In this document: positions 34,892 to 43,883 of the stretch, piece by piece
Position numbering within the stretch: position 1 is the first letter of the stretch
Layout of the letters: each line of letters opens with the position of its first letter
Assembly (NCBI RefSeq): GCF_030816965.1
Contig: NZ_JAUSYQ010000002.1
Span: 8,112,001-8,176,000, forward strand
From: Streptomyces canus
GTDB lineage: Bacteria; Actinomycetota; Actinomycetes; Streptomycetales; Streptomycetaceae
Direction of reading: 5' to 3'
DNA length: 64,000 bases
Notes under the pieces: generated by a model
Database searches by the model: none
Seen by the model: the letters and a program-made list of their open reading frames with translations, nothing else
What the model was told of the DNA's origin: nothing
Translations under genes and position numbers: made by a program

Positions 34892-35656
34892 ATGGCTACG
34901 AAACTGACCGGAACCGTCGCTCTCGTCACCGGCGCGAGCAGCGGGATCGGCGCCGCCACCGCCCGCGAGCTCGCCGAGCAGGGCGCCTCGGTGGCGCTCG
35001 TGGCTCGCCGCAAGGACCGACTGGAAGCTCTTGCTGCCGAGATCGAGAAAGCCGGTGGCACCGCGCTGGCGGTGGAAGCGGACATCACCGACCGTCACCA
35101 GGCAGAAGTGGCTGTGGGGCAGGTCGTCGAGCGGTTCGGGCGGCTGGACACCCTGGTCAACAACGCCGGTCTGATGCTCGTCGGGCCTGTCGTCGGGGCG
35201 GACGCCGAGGAGTGGGACCGCATGATCGCGGTCAACGTCCAGGGTCTGCTCTACACCACCCGCGCCGCCCTGCCGCATCTGCTGAAGGCTGCCGAACAGG
35301 CGCCGCGCCAGGTCGCCGACATCGTCAACATCGGCTCCTACGCCGGTCGCGTGGCGAGCAGCGGGTTCGGTGTCTACAACGCCACCAAGTTCGGCGTGCA
35401 CGCCTTCACCGAGTCCCTGCGCCAGGAAGTCACCCAGCGCCACGTACGCGTCGGTGTCGTCGAGCCCGGTGCCGTGGAGAGCGAACTGGGCACGCACAAC
35501 AAGCCCGAGATCCGCGACGAGGTGATCAACCCCTTCTTCGATGGAACCGAGGTCCTCGCGCCCGAGGACATCGCGGACGGTGTCACCTACATGGTCACCC
35601 GTCCCCGGCACGCCGCCGTCGGCGAGCTGTGGATCATGCCCACCGAGCAAGCCTGA
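34892..35656 (+). CDS. Short-chain dehydrogenase/reductase (clavulanate-dehydrogenase-like)
   Basis: The 254-residue product starts at ATG 34892; an in-frame ATG at 34877 is less likely because GAGGA precedes the second. TGASSGIGAATA, LVNNAGLMLVGPV, the Ser in VNIGSYAGRVA and VYNATKFGV (Tyr-Lys) are present. The PEDIAD and WIMPTEQ ending is common in a Streptomyces SDR group linked with MmyB-like regulators. It is preceded by operator B and followed by another SDR and an MFS gene in the same direction. Confidence 0.9.
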   Translation: MATKLTGTVALVTGASSGIGAATARELAEQGASVALVARRKDRLEALAAEIEKAGGTALAVEADITDRHQAEVAVGQVVERFGRLDTLVNNAGLMLVGPVVGADAEEWDRMIAVNVQGLLYTTRAALPHLLKAAEQAPRQVADIVNIGSYAGRVASSGFGVYNATKFGVHAFTESLRQEVTQRHVRVGVVEPGAVESELGTHNKPEIRDEVINPFFDGTEVLAPEDIADGVTYMVTRPRHAAVGELWIMPTEQA

Positions 35657-35742
35657 GCGCCTCCATCGCGCGGCCTCCCCGGCCAGGGCAACGCATCAAC
35701 ACCCCATCACCCGGGCCGCATCGGCCCCGGAAAGGAATCGTT

Positions 35743-36588
35743 ATGAGCAAGGTCATTTTTGTCACTGGTGCCGGGCGCGGTCTGGGCACGGACATCGTCC
35801 GTGAGGCTCTGGCGGCCGGTCACCAGGTCGTGGCCACCGGGCGGCGCCCCGCGGAGGTTGAGAAGACGCTGGGCGGGCCGCAGGACAACCTGCTGACCGT
35901 GAGGCTGGATGTGACCAGTCTGGAGGAGGCGCAGGCGGCCGCGCAGGCGGCGGTCGAGCGGTTCGGCCGTATCGACGTCCTGATCAACAATGCGGGGAAC
36001 TTCTTCGCCGGCTACTTCGAGGAGGTCTCCCCGGAGCACATGCGCCAGCAGATCGAGACCAACCTGTTCGGCCCGATGAACGTCACGCGTGCGGTCCTGC
36101 CCGTGATGCGTGCTCAGCGCGACGGTCACGTCGTGTCGATCTCCTCGCTGGCCGGTCAGGTGGGCACGGAGTTCACCGCCGCCTACGCGGCTTCCAAGTT
36201 CGCCGTGGAGGGCTGGATGGAGGCCCTGCACCAGGACATCGCGCCGTACAACATCCGCACCACGATCGTAGAGCCCGGTTACTTCCGTACCGAGCTGCTG
36301 GTGGATGCCTCCACCACTTGGCCCGAGCCGACCATCGCCGACTACGCCGAGCGCACCACTGCCACGGTCACGGCGTGGAAGAGCATCAACGGGCAGCAGC
36401 CGGGTGATCCCGTCAAGCTCGCCCGCGCCCTGCTGACCGTTGTCGGGCAGGAGCAGCCGCCGGTGCGCTTCGTCGCCGGCGCCGACGCCATCGAGGGCGT
36501 CACGGCCAAGGCCCGCGAACTCCTCGCCCAGGTCGAAGCCTTCCGCGCACTGGGCGGCAACCTCGGCCACGACGACACCAACGCCTGA
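35743..36588 (+). CDS. Short-chain dehydrogenase/reductase
   Basis: The 281-residue product has TGAGRGLGTDIV (cofactor loop), LINNAGNFFAGYF, SISSLAGQVG (catalytic Ser) and AAYAASKFAVEGW (Tyr-Lys), with VEPGYFRTELL after it. The long C-terminus (VRFVAGADAIEG) resembles retinol-dehydrogenase-like SDRs. GGAAAGGA precedes ATG 35743. It probably belongs to the operon running from the SDR at 34892 to the MFS gene. Confidence 0.9.
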   Translation: MSKVIFVTGAGRGLGTDIVREALAAGHQVVATGRRPAEVEKTLGGPQDNLLTVRLDVTSLEEAQAAAQAAVERFGRIDVLINNAGNFFAGYFEEVSPEHMRQQIETNLFGPMNVTRAVLPVMRAQRDGHVVSISSLAGQVGTEFTAAYAASKFAVEGWMEALHQDIAPYNIRTTIVEPGYFRTELLVDASTTWPEPTIADYAERTTATVTAWKSINGQQPGDPVKLARALLTVVGQEQPPVRFVAGADAIEGVTAKARELLAQVEAFRALGGNLGHDDTNA

Positions 36589-36650
36589 ACCACCCCACAC
36601 ACCGGGCGGGCCCACCAGTATCTCCCTGTACCGAAGGGCATCAGACTCCC

Positions 36651-39599
36651 TTGCCTTCCTTGCCCAACACCACCTCACCAGTCCCCCAGACCAGTGACCC
36701 GGAGGGTTTCACGGTCTCCGCGTCGACGGGCTGGAACAGCCGGACCTGGCTGCTTCTGGTCACCTTGTGCGGGGCACTCTTCCTCGACGCCCTCGACATA
36801 TCCATGGTCGGAGTCGCCCTCCCCTCCATCGGCAGGGACCTGGCCATGGACACGGCCATCCTCCAATGGATCGTCTCCGCGTACGTCCTCGGCTACGGCG
36901 GTTTCCTGCTCCTCGGTGGGCGGGTCTCGGACCTCCTGGGTCGCCGCCGGGTGTTCCTCGCGGCGGTCGGCGTCTTCGGTGTCGCCTCGGTCATCAGTGC
37001 CCTGTCGACGTTGGACGCGCTGATCATCGCGCTGCGCTTCGTCAAGGGTGTGAGTGCCGGGTTCACCGTGCCGGCCGGCCTGTCGATCATCACCACCACG
37101 TTCGCCGAGGGTCCCGCCCGCAACAAGGCGTTCTCGATCTACTCCGCCTGCGGAGCCTCCGGGTTCTCGCTCGGGCTGGTCTTCGGAGGTTTCCTCACCG
37201 AGCTCTCGTGGCGTGCCACCCTGCTCTTCCCCGGCCCGGTCGCGCTGCTCCTGCTCGTGATCGGAATGCGGGTCGTGCCGAGGGTGGCCCGGGAGAAGTT
37301 CAGCTTCGCGCAGTTCGACCTGCTCGGCGCGCTGAGCTCCACAGCGTCCCTGCTGATCCTGGTGTATGCCGTCGTACAGGCTCCCGAGGTTGGCTGGGCC
37401 AGCGCCCAGACACTGGCCCTCTTCGCGATCTCAACCCTGCTCGCGGTGTCGTTCGTCGTCATCGAGCTGCGCCACCCCCACCCGCTCCTCCGCCTGGGCA
37501 TCCTGCGTTCGGCGCGGCTGGTGCATGCGAACGTCGCCGGCTTCGTGATGTTCGGCGGCTATGCCGCCTTCCAGTTCCTCGCCACGCTCTACGTCCAGGG
37601 TTCGCTCGGGTGGAGCCCTATCAGCATGGCGGTGGCCTTCCTGCCGGTCGGGCTGATCGTCGTGATCTCCGCGATCAAGATCGAACGCGTCCTCGACCGG
37701 TTCAACACCACGGTCCTGGTGGGGGTGGGCCTGCTGGCGTTCGGAGCGGCTTATCTGTTGTTCCTGCGTACGTCACCGGGCATGAGCTACTGGAACTTCA
37801 TGTTCCCGACCATGGTGCTGCTCGGGATCGGATTCGCGGTGTTGTTTCCCGCGGTCAACTCGCAGGCGACGGCAGGCGTTTCGGATGACGAGCAGGGGTT
37901 GGCCTCAGGACTGCTCAACACCTTCATCCAGGTCGGTGGGGCCGTGATGATGGCCGTCGTCACCGCCATCATGTCGAGCTCGGGCGGGGCCCATGCCGGG
38001 GAACTGCTCCCCGGCATGGGGACGGCGGTGATCGCCGTGGCCGCGTTGACTGCAGTTGGGCTGCTGATCACCGCTGTCGTCCTGGTCGTGCTGCGGGGCG
38101 ACACTGCGGCGGGAGGGAACGTCGGGACACCCCCTGACGGTCCGCACGTGCCGTTCCTCGTACTCAGCGAGCAAACTGCCGTGAGTATGAGATTTCGAGC
38201 CCGTCGGCCCCGTTCGAGTCCCTTGATGCCTCTGCTGCCGCGACCCTGGCCCGGCCAAGCCCACAAAGGCCGAGAACGTCATGCTCCGTCTGCGCTCCGA
38301 AGAACGCACCGCGCCCGGCCCCCTTATCTCCGCCCCCACAGAAAGCCGCCCGATGACACATCCCAAGGAACTGGTCGTCCTTTACCCCGCGCCCCAGTCC
38401 ACCGAGCGGATCTTCGCCCCGGAGACCCTGCGTCGACTGCACGAGGAGTTCGAGGTGCTCGACCTCGAAGGCGATCCCGACGCCGAACGGCAGCTGGACC
38501 TGGCGCTTCCCCGAGCCTTCGCCGTGGTCGGCCAGCCCGAACTGCCCGCCGAACGCGTCGAGCGTGCCGTGAGCCTGCGGGCCCTGTGCAACGTCGAGGG
38601 CAACTTCTTCCCCAACGTCGACTACGCCGCCTGCGCCGACCGCGGTGTCCACGTGCTCGGCTGCGGACCCGCTTACGCACAGGCCGTCGCCGAGTACTCC
38701 CTCGGCCTCGCGCTCGACCTGGCCCGGGGCATCACCCGCGAGGACCGCGCCTTCCGGGCCGGCGCCGAGGGGTACACCTTCGCGTCCAACACCGACTCCA
38801 TCCTGCTGCGCGGCGCCGAGATCGGCCTTATCGGCTTCGGCAACCTCGGGCGCGCGCTGCACGAGCTGCTCGTGCCGTTCCGGGCCACCATCCGTGTCTA
38901 CGACCCGTGGCTGCCGGAGCGCCACCTGGAGGAGCACGGAGTGATCCCGGCCTCGCTCGACGAGGTACTGGAGACCAGCCAGGTCCTGTTCGTCCTGGCC
39001 ACGATCACCGAGGAGAGCGAGCGGCTGCTCAGCGAGGCACGGCTGCGCCGACTGCGCCCCGGTGCCCGCCTGGTCCTGGTCAGCCGCGCCGCGGTCGCCG
39101 ACTTCACGGCCCTGATCGAACTCGTCAGCCAGGGCCACTTCCTCGCGGCAGTGGACGTCTGGCCCGAGGAGCCGGTGACTGCCGATCACCCGGCGCGTGC
39201 GGTGGAAGGACTCGTGCTGTCCGCCCACCGGGCCGGCGGTATCCCCGCGGCCTTCGAGAAGATCGGGGAGATGGTCCTCGACGACCTCTTGCAGATCAGG
39301 GCGGGCCTGCCGCCGGTGCGTATGCAGGTGGCGGCCCGGGAGCTCGTCCACCGCTACCGCAGCCGTCCGGTCACCACCGCGGCGGGTGCGAGGAACGCAT
39401 GAGTGCCATGCGAGTCGCCGTGGCCGGTGCCGGCTTCATGGCCGTCGTGCATACCCGCGCAGCCCGAGGCGCCGGGGCGCACCTGGTGGCCGCGGTGCGC
39501 CCGGACGGAGAAAAGGGGCGGTCCGCGGCTGAAGCCTTCGGCGCGGACCGTGGATACCCATCCCTCGACGACGCGCTCGACCACGCGGACGCGAACTGA
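36651..39599 (+). CDS. MFS drug-efflux-type transporter; frame runs on without its own stop
   Basis: Translation from TTG 36651 gives a DHA2/EmrB-like transporter for the first about 490 residues: LDALDISMVGVALPSIGRDL, GGRVSDLLGRRRVFL and LASGLLNTFIQVGGAV are typical, with about 14 membrane helices. After VVLVVLRGD the helices end, but the frame has no stop. It continues through the dehydrogenase gene at 38353 in another frame and terminates only at 39599, together with the Gfo/Idh/MocA fragment. The last about 490 residues are Arg/Pro-rich nonsense until that fragment. A deletion or frameshift near 38100-38280 probably removed the true C-terminus. The transporter may still be functional. Confidence 0.6.
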   Translation: MPSLPNTTSPVPQTSDPEGFTVSASTGWNSRTWLLLVTLCGALFLDALDISMVGVALPSIGRDLAMDTAILQWIVSAYVLGYGGFLLLGGRVSDLLGRRRVFLAAVGVFGVASVISALSTLDALIIALRFVKGVSAGFTVPAGLSIITTTFAEGPARNKAFSIYSACGASGFSLGLVFGGFLTELSWRATLLFPGPVALLLLVIGMRVVPRVAREKFSFAQFDLLGALSSTASLLILVYAVVQAPEVGWASAQTLALFAISTLLAVSFVVIELRHPHPLLRLGILRSARLVHANVAGFVMFGGYAAFQFLATLYVQGSLGWSPISMAVAFLPVGLIVVISAIKIERVLDRFNTTVLVGVGLLAFGAAYLLFLRTSPGMSYWNFMFPTMVLLGIGFAVLFPAVNSQATAGVSDDEQGLASGLLNTFIQVGGAVMMAVVTAIMSSSGGAHAGELLPGMGTAVIAVAALTAVGLLITAVVLVVLRGDTAAGGNVGTPPDGPHVPFLVLSEQTAVSMRFRARRPRSSPLMPLLPRPWPGQAHKGRERHAPSALRRTHRARPPYLRPHRKPPDDTSQGTGRPLPRAPVHRADLRPGDPASTARGVRGARPRRRSRRRTAAGPGASPSLRRGRPARTARRTRRACREPAGPVQRRGQLLPQRRLRRLRRPRCPRARLRTRLRTGRRRVLPRPRARPGPGHHPRGPRLPGRRRGVHLRVQHRLHPAARRRDRPYRLRQPRARAARAARAVPGHHPCLRPVAAGAPPGGARSDPGLARRGTGDQPGPVRPGHDHRGERAAAQRGTAAPTAPRCPPGPGQPRRGRRLHGPDRTRQPGPLPRGSGRLARGAGDCRSPGACGGRTRAVRPPGRRYPRGLREDRGDGPRRPLADQGGPAAGAYAGGGPGARPPLPQPSGHHRGGCEERMSAMRVAVAGAGFMAVVHTRAARGAGAHLVAAVRPDGEKGRSAAEAFGADRGYPSLDDALDHADAN
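38353..39402 (+). CDS. D-2-hydroxyacid dehydrogenase family oxidoreductase
   Basis: The 349-residue product has the Rossmann loop IGLIGFGNLGRALHELL and the catalytic Arg (LVSRAAVADF), Glu (DVWPEEP) and His (LSAHRAGG) of the family. It uses NAD(H) to interconvert a 2-hydroxy and a 2-keto acid. ATG 38353 is chosen over an in-frame upstream ATG at 38281 because family similarity begins there. Its ATGA overlaps the start of the Gfo/Idh/MocA fragment, so an original sugar-acid operon was probably truncated here. Confidence 0.85.
   Translation: MTHPKELVVLYPAPQSTERIFAPETLRRLHEEFEVLDLEGDPDAERQLDLALPRAFAVVGQPELPAERVERAVSLRALCNVEGNFFPNVDYAACADRGVHVLGCGPAYAQAVAEYSLGLALDLARGITREDRAFRAGAEGYTFASNTDSILLRGAEIGLIGFGNLGRALHELLVPFRATIRVYDPWLPERHLEEHGVIPASLDEVLETSQVLFVLATITEESERLLSEARLRRLRPGARLVLVSRAAVADFTALIELVSQGHFLAAVDVWPEEPVTADHPARAVEGLVLSAHRAGGIPAAFEKIGEMVLDDLLQIRAGLPPVRMQVAARELVHRYRSRPVTTAAGARNA
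39399..39599 (+). pseudogene. Gfo/Idh/MocA oxidoreductase, N-terminal fragment
   Basis: ATG 39399 overlaps the preceding stop. The 66 residues read MSAMRVAVAGAGFMAVVHTR and then a Rossmann strand pattern to YPSLDDALDHAD before TGA at 39599. Intact family members have about 330-390 residues, so more than 80% is missing. The next gene is a HAD phosphatase. A deletion downstream of about 39597 is the likely cause. Confidence 0.8.
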
Positions 39600-39698
39600 G
39601 CACCGGCGGCACCACACGCACGTAACCGACTCACGGGCAGGCCCGGCCCTCCCGGAGCGCACCGGCCCGCCCGACCACCTTCACACCCAAGGACCGCC

Positions 39699-40400
39699 AT
39701 GTCCGTCACCCTCCCCGCCCGAGCCCTGCTCTTCGACTGCGACGGCGTCCTGGTCGACTCCGACCAGAGCGTCATCGCCTCCTGGAGCCGCTGGGCCCAG
39801 GCCTACGGCCTCGCTCCCGACGAAGTAGCCGCCGTCGTCCACGGCCGCCGATCCGCCGACACCGTGCGGCTGTTGATCCCGCCGGCTTTGCGCGCCGAGG
39901 CACTTACCGCCATCGACGCCTTCGAACTGGAGGACGCTGCCCAGGTCACGGCGGTCCCCGGAGCCGCCGACCTCCTCACGTCACTGCCGCAGGGCACGTG
40001 GGCGGTGGTCACGTCCGGGACCCGGGCACTGGCCACCGCCCGCCTGAAAGCCTCAGGGCTCCCGGTGCCGTCCGTACTGGTCACCGCGGACGACGTCACG
40101 GACGGCAAGCCGCATCCCGAGGGGTATCTTTCCGGCGCCAAGGCGCTGGGCACCCCGATCGAGCACACCGTCGTCCTGGAGGACAGCACGTCCGGCATCG
40201 AGGCCGCCCGCCGAGCCGGAGTGGGCGGCGTCGTCGGCGTCGGCGAACGGGCACTGGTGACGGACGCGGACGTCGTGGTCGCCGACCTGCGGTCGCTGCG
40301 TTGGTCGGGGGAGGGGCTGCTGTCGGCCGAGAACCACCTGCGACCGGTCCCGCCACCCGCCCGGACCCCTCCGGCCGACTCGGCGGCGCAGACCCGATGA
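39699..40400 (+). CDS. HAD-family sugar phosphatase / beta-phosphoglucomutase-like
   Basis: The 233-residue product has the nucleophile motif LLFDCDGVLVDSD, motif II Thr/Ser in WAVVTSGTRAL, a Lys in DGKPHPEGYLSGAK and motif III acidic residues in VVLEDSTSGIEAARRAG. This is subclass I HAD with a beta-phosphoglucomutase-type cap, typical of sugar-phosphate phosphatases. It follows the truncated sugar oxidoreductase and may have belonged to the same pathway. Confidence 0.88.
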   Translation: MSVTLPARALLFDCDGVLVDSDQSVIASWSRWAQAYGLAPDEVAAVVHGRRSADTVRLLIPPALRAEALTAIDAFELEDAAQVTAVPGAADLLTSLPQGTWAVVTSGTRALATARLKASGLPVPSVLVTADDVTDGKPHPEGYLSGAKALGTPIEHTVVLEDSTSGIEAARRAGVGGVVGVGERALVTDADVVVADLRSLRWSGEGLLSAENHLRPVPPPARTPPADSAAQTR

Positions 40401-40734
40401 CGAAACCCGCAGCTTCGCGTCACCGCCCACCCCACGCGCGGGTGAAGCCAACCTGCGGTGGACGCGGAGCGCAGCCGACCCGGACCTGGGTCCGGCCGAC
40501 GAGACGTCCATCAGGACGTTCGACGACCACGTCTTCCTCGGCGGCTGGTTCCTGATGTTTCCAATGCCGGACTGCCCGGCCCCCCGCCACCCCTTCCGGG
40601 TCCGACGAACGTGTAGGTGGCCGGGCCACCCTCACCGCCACCACCACGGCGACCAACACCCGCGCCGCGACCGCGCGACGTGCGTCTCGGCGAACACTTT
40701 TGCTTCAACCGCGCCAGCCCCGGAGCCCGAGCAG
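40401..40734. other. Possible degenerate coding stretch, unassigned
   Basis: One plus-strand frame (about 40396-40620) reads ADETSIRTFDDHVFLGGWFL and looks protein-like, but neither its start nor a matching family is apparent. It could be the 3' end of a lost gene. Nothing else is seen before the Ku fragment. Confidence 0.35.
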
Positions 40735-40929
40735 CCGGGCAAGGTCCTCGATCTCATGGCCGCACTGACCGAGTCCGGCCAGCAGGCCAAGGCCTCCCGC
40801 GGCGAGGACGCCGACGTCCACGAGCTGCCGAAGAAGAAGACCGCAAAGAAGCAGCCGGCCATGAAGACGGCGGCGAAGAAGACGACGGCGGCAGCTGGGA
40901 CAGGACCCGCTGGCCCCTTCCTCCCATGA
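40735..40929 (+). pseudogene. Ku protein C-terminal fragment
   Basis: The frame reads GKVLDLMAALTESGQQAK, then ASRGEDADVHELPKKKTAKK and a Lys/Ala-rich tail ending at TGA 40927-40929. This is the C-terminal end of actinobacterial Ku, the DNA-end-binding protein of non-homologous end joining, including its Lys-rich tail. The bridge-forming core domain is missing. It is directly followed by a DNA-polymerase fragment. Confidence 0.7.
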
Positions 40930-41172
40930 GGACGACCTGCGCCAGCTCGCCTACCAGTTGATGGACGCCGCCGGCCTGCAGCGCGGCCGCCTGACCGGTC
41001 TGATCCTGAAGGGCGACGACCTCCTCGACGCCGACCAGGTGGCCCGGCAGCTGTCCCTCGATGACGCCCACGAGGCCCGCCTTGCCGCGGAAGGCGCCGT
41101 CGACCGGATTCGTGTGACAAGTTCGGCCCGCAGGTCATCGGCCCCGCCGTCGTCTTCCGCCGTGCCTCCTAA
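40926..41172 (+). pseudogene. Y-family DNA polymerase (DinB-like) C-terminal fragment, frameshifted
   Basis: The frame reads LRQLAYQLMDAAGLQRGRLT, GLILKGDDLLDADQVARQLSL and AVDRIR, then needs a one-base shift to give DKFGPQVIGPAVVFRRAS and TAA at 41170-41172. This is the little-finger/C-terminal end of Streptomyces DinB-type polymerases. The catalytic palm is absent. Two adjacent fragments of DNA-repair genes suggest a deleted repair locus. Confidence 0.65.
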
Positions 41173-41420
41173 CCCCACCCCTGACCTGCTCCCGCTGCTC
41201 GGGGACCCGTGCTGCTGGACCCGCCAGGATTACGCGGCCCACCCCAGGCAATACCGCACTGGCCCTGCGTCCAGGCCGTCGAAGACGCCCTCAGCCATCG
41301 GGGCATCCCGCCGGGCACCGTCGGGCCGGCCCCCACGGCCCTGAACGAGGCCTGACCACCTATATGACCCTCGCCTCGGACGTCTCCCGCACGACCTCGG
41401 CGCCCGTGGTGGAAAACGAG
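41173..41420. other. Unassigned stretch after repair-gene fragments
   Basis: A plus-strand frame ending near 41355 reads WPCVQAVEDALSHRGIPPGT and may be another decayed gene end. I cannot assign it. The hairpin terminator of the leftward aldo-keto reductase follows. Confidence 0.35.
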
Positions 41421-41452
41421 CTGCTGCCCCGGCGGACGTGCCGGGGCAGCAG
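41421..41452. terminator. Hairpin terminator of the leftward AKR/pao region
   Basis: CTGCTGCCCCGGC (41421-41433) pairs perfectly with 41440-41452 across GGACGT. It lies 80 bases beyond the stop of the aldo-keto reductase, where leftward transcription should end. Confidence 0.8.
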
Positions 41453-41532
41453 TGGGAGCTCAGAGAGCCTGAGCCGCGTGAGCCTGAGGGCGGTTCGGCG
41501 CTGGACGGGCGCCGATGCCCCGGTGTGGTCGG

Positions 41533-42510
<978 letters not shown>

Positions 42511-42535
42511 CAGATTGCTCCGTTCTTTGGCTTCC

Positions 42536-43735
42536 TCATCCAGAAAACCAGCCGTCGACCGCCACCGGGCCCGCGTATGGGGTACTGCTTTTCGGGGGGT
42601 CCGCCAGTGCCCCCTTCCACGACGCCGAGACTGGGGCATGGATCGGGCCGGTGCGGCGGGACAGGGGCAGGCCGGTGCCCTCGTTGGCGTGGGCGATGAT
42701 CTCGGCGGTGATGGAGATGGCCGTTTCCTGGGGTGTGTGGGCGCCCAGGTCGAGCCCTATCGGGGAGTTGAGGCGGGCGAGGTCCACCTCCGGTACGCCG
42801 GCCTCCCGCAGTAGTTCCAGGCGCTGTTCGTGGGTGCGCCGCGAGCCCATGGCCCCGATGTAGCCGACCGGCAGGCTCAGCGCGAGGCGCAGGAGGGGGA
42901 TGTCGAACTTGGCGTCGTGGGTGAGGACGCAGACGGCGGTGCGGGCGTCCACTTCGGTGGCGGCCAGGTACCGGTGCGGCCAGTCGGTCACGACCTCGTC
43001 AGCGTGCGGGAAGCGGGCGCGGGTGGCGAAGACGGGGCGGGCGTCGCAGACCGTGACCCGGTAGCCCAGAAAACGCCCCGCCTCGCTCAGCGCGTCGGCG
43101 AAGTCGACGGCACCGAAGATCAGCATGCGGGGAGGGCGGGCACTGGTATGGACGAGCACGGACAACCGCTCGGGGCAGGTGTCGGCGTCCCCGCCGACCT
43201 CGATCCGGCCGGTGCGGCCCGCCCGCAGCAGGGCATGTGCCTGCGCAGCCACGGCCTCGTCCTCGCGTTGCCCGCCCAGGGTTCCGTCGTACGGGCCCTC
43301 GGCAGGCACGTAAAGGGTGCCGCCGAGGAGTTCTTCCCGGCCGTTCACGATCTGGGCCACCGCGGCGGGCCGATCCGCCGCCATCTCGGCGAGGGCTGCG
43401 GTGAGTTGGGGCTGCACCGCGGGATCCAGCCGCTGTACCAGGATCTCGATCTCGCCCCCGCAGGTCAGGCCCACGGCGAAGGCGTCGGAGTCCGAGTAGC
43501 CGAAGCGCGTCAGTACCGGAGCGCCGGCGGGTTCGAGGGTCTCCCGGCACAGTTCGTAGACCGCTGCCTCCACGCAGCCGCCGGAGACGCTGCCGATCAC
43601 GTCGCCGTCGGCGCTCACGGCGAGTGCGGTGCCGGGTGGCAGGGGTGCGCTGCCGCTGACGTCGACGACGGTGGCGAGGGCGAAGGGACGGGCTTCCCGG
43701 CACCAGGCGTACAGCGTTTCCGCGATGTTCAGCAT
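42536..43735 (-). CDS. paoD: XdhC/PaoD-type molybdenum-cofactor insertion chaperone
   Basis: The 399-residue product starts at ATG 43735. The N-terminal XdhC_CoxI domain has [13 protein letters not shown], and the C-terminal Rossmann-like domain has [16 protein letters not shown] and [16 protein letters not shown]. Such proteins bind and sulfurate molybdenum cofactor and load it into the large subunit, here PaoC encoded upstream. The usual family end is near [12 protein letters not shown]; about 35 further residues follow because the 3' end runs through operator C. The symbol is by analogy with the E. coli pao cluster. Confidence 0.88.
   Translation of the reverse strand: MLNIAETLYAWCREARPFALATVVDVSGSAPLPPGTALAVSADGDVIGSVSGGCVEAAVYELCRETLEPAGAPVLTRFGYSDSDAFAVGLTCGGEIEILVQRLDPAVQPQLTAALAEMAADRPAAVAQIVNGREELLGGTLYVPAEGPYDGTLGGQREDEAVAAQAHALLRAGRTGRIEVGGDADTCPERLSVLVHTSARPPRMLIFGAVDFADALSEAGRFLGYRVTVCDARPVFATRARFPHADEVVTDWPHRYLAATEVDARTAVCVLTHDAKFDIPLLRLALSLPVGYIGAMGSRRTHEQRLELLREAGVPEVDLARLNSPIGLDLGAHTPQETAISITAEIIAHANEGTGLPLSRRTGPIHAPVSASWKGALADPPKSSTPYAGPVAVDGWFSG
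42579..42613. promoter_or_regulatory. Bipartite operator C inside paoD 3' end, upstream of AKR
   Basis: In the minus-strand direction: GGGGCACTGG, 15 bases (CGGACCCCCCGAAAA), then GCAGTACCCC. It has the same spacing and core as operators A and B. It lies 69 bases upstream of the AKR start and within the last codons of paoD, suggesting the AKR has its own regulated promoter. Confidence 0.65.
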
Positions 43736-43883
43736 GGACGGGTCTTCCTCACCGGGTCTTCCTCGAGGGATGTGGTGAACGGGCCGCCGCCGCACCGCCG
43801 GGGGGACGGAGTTCGCGGCGGCGGCCCTGGTGTGCCCTGCGTGGCGGGGCGGCCCGCAGGGCGGTCGTGGCGGGCCCGGTTGC

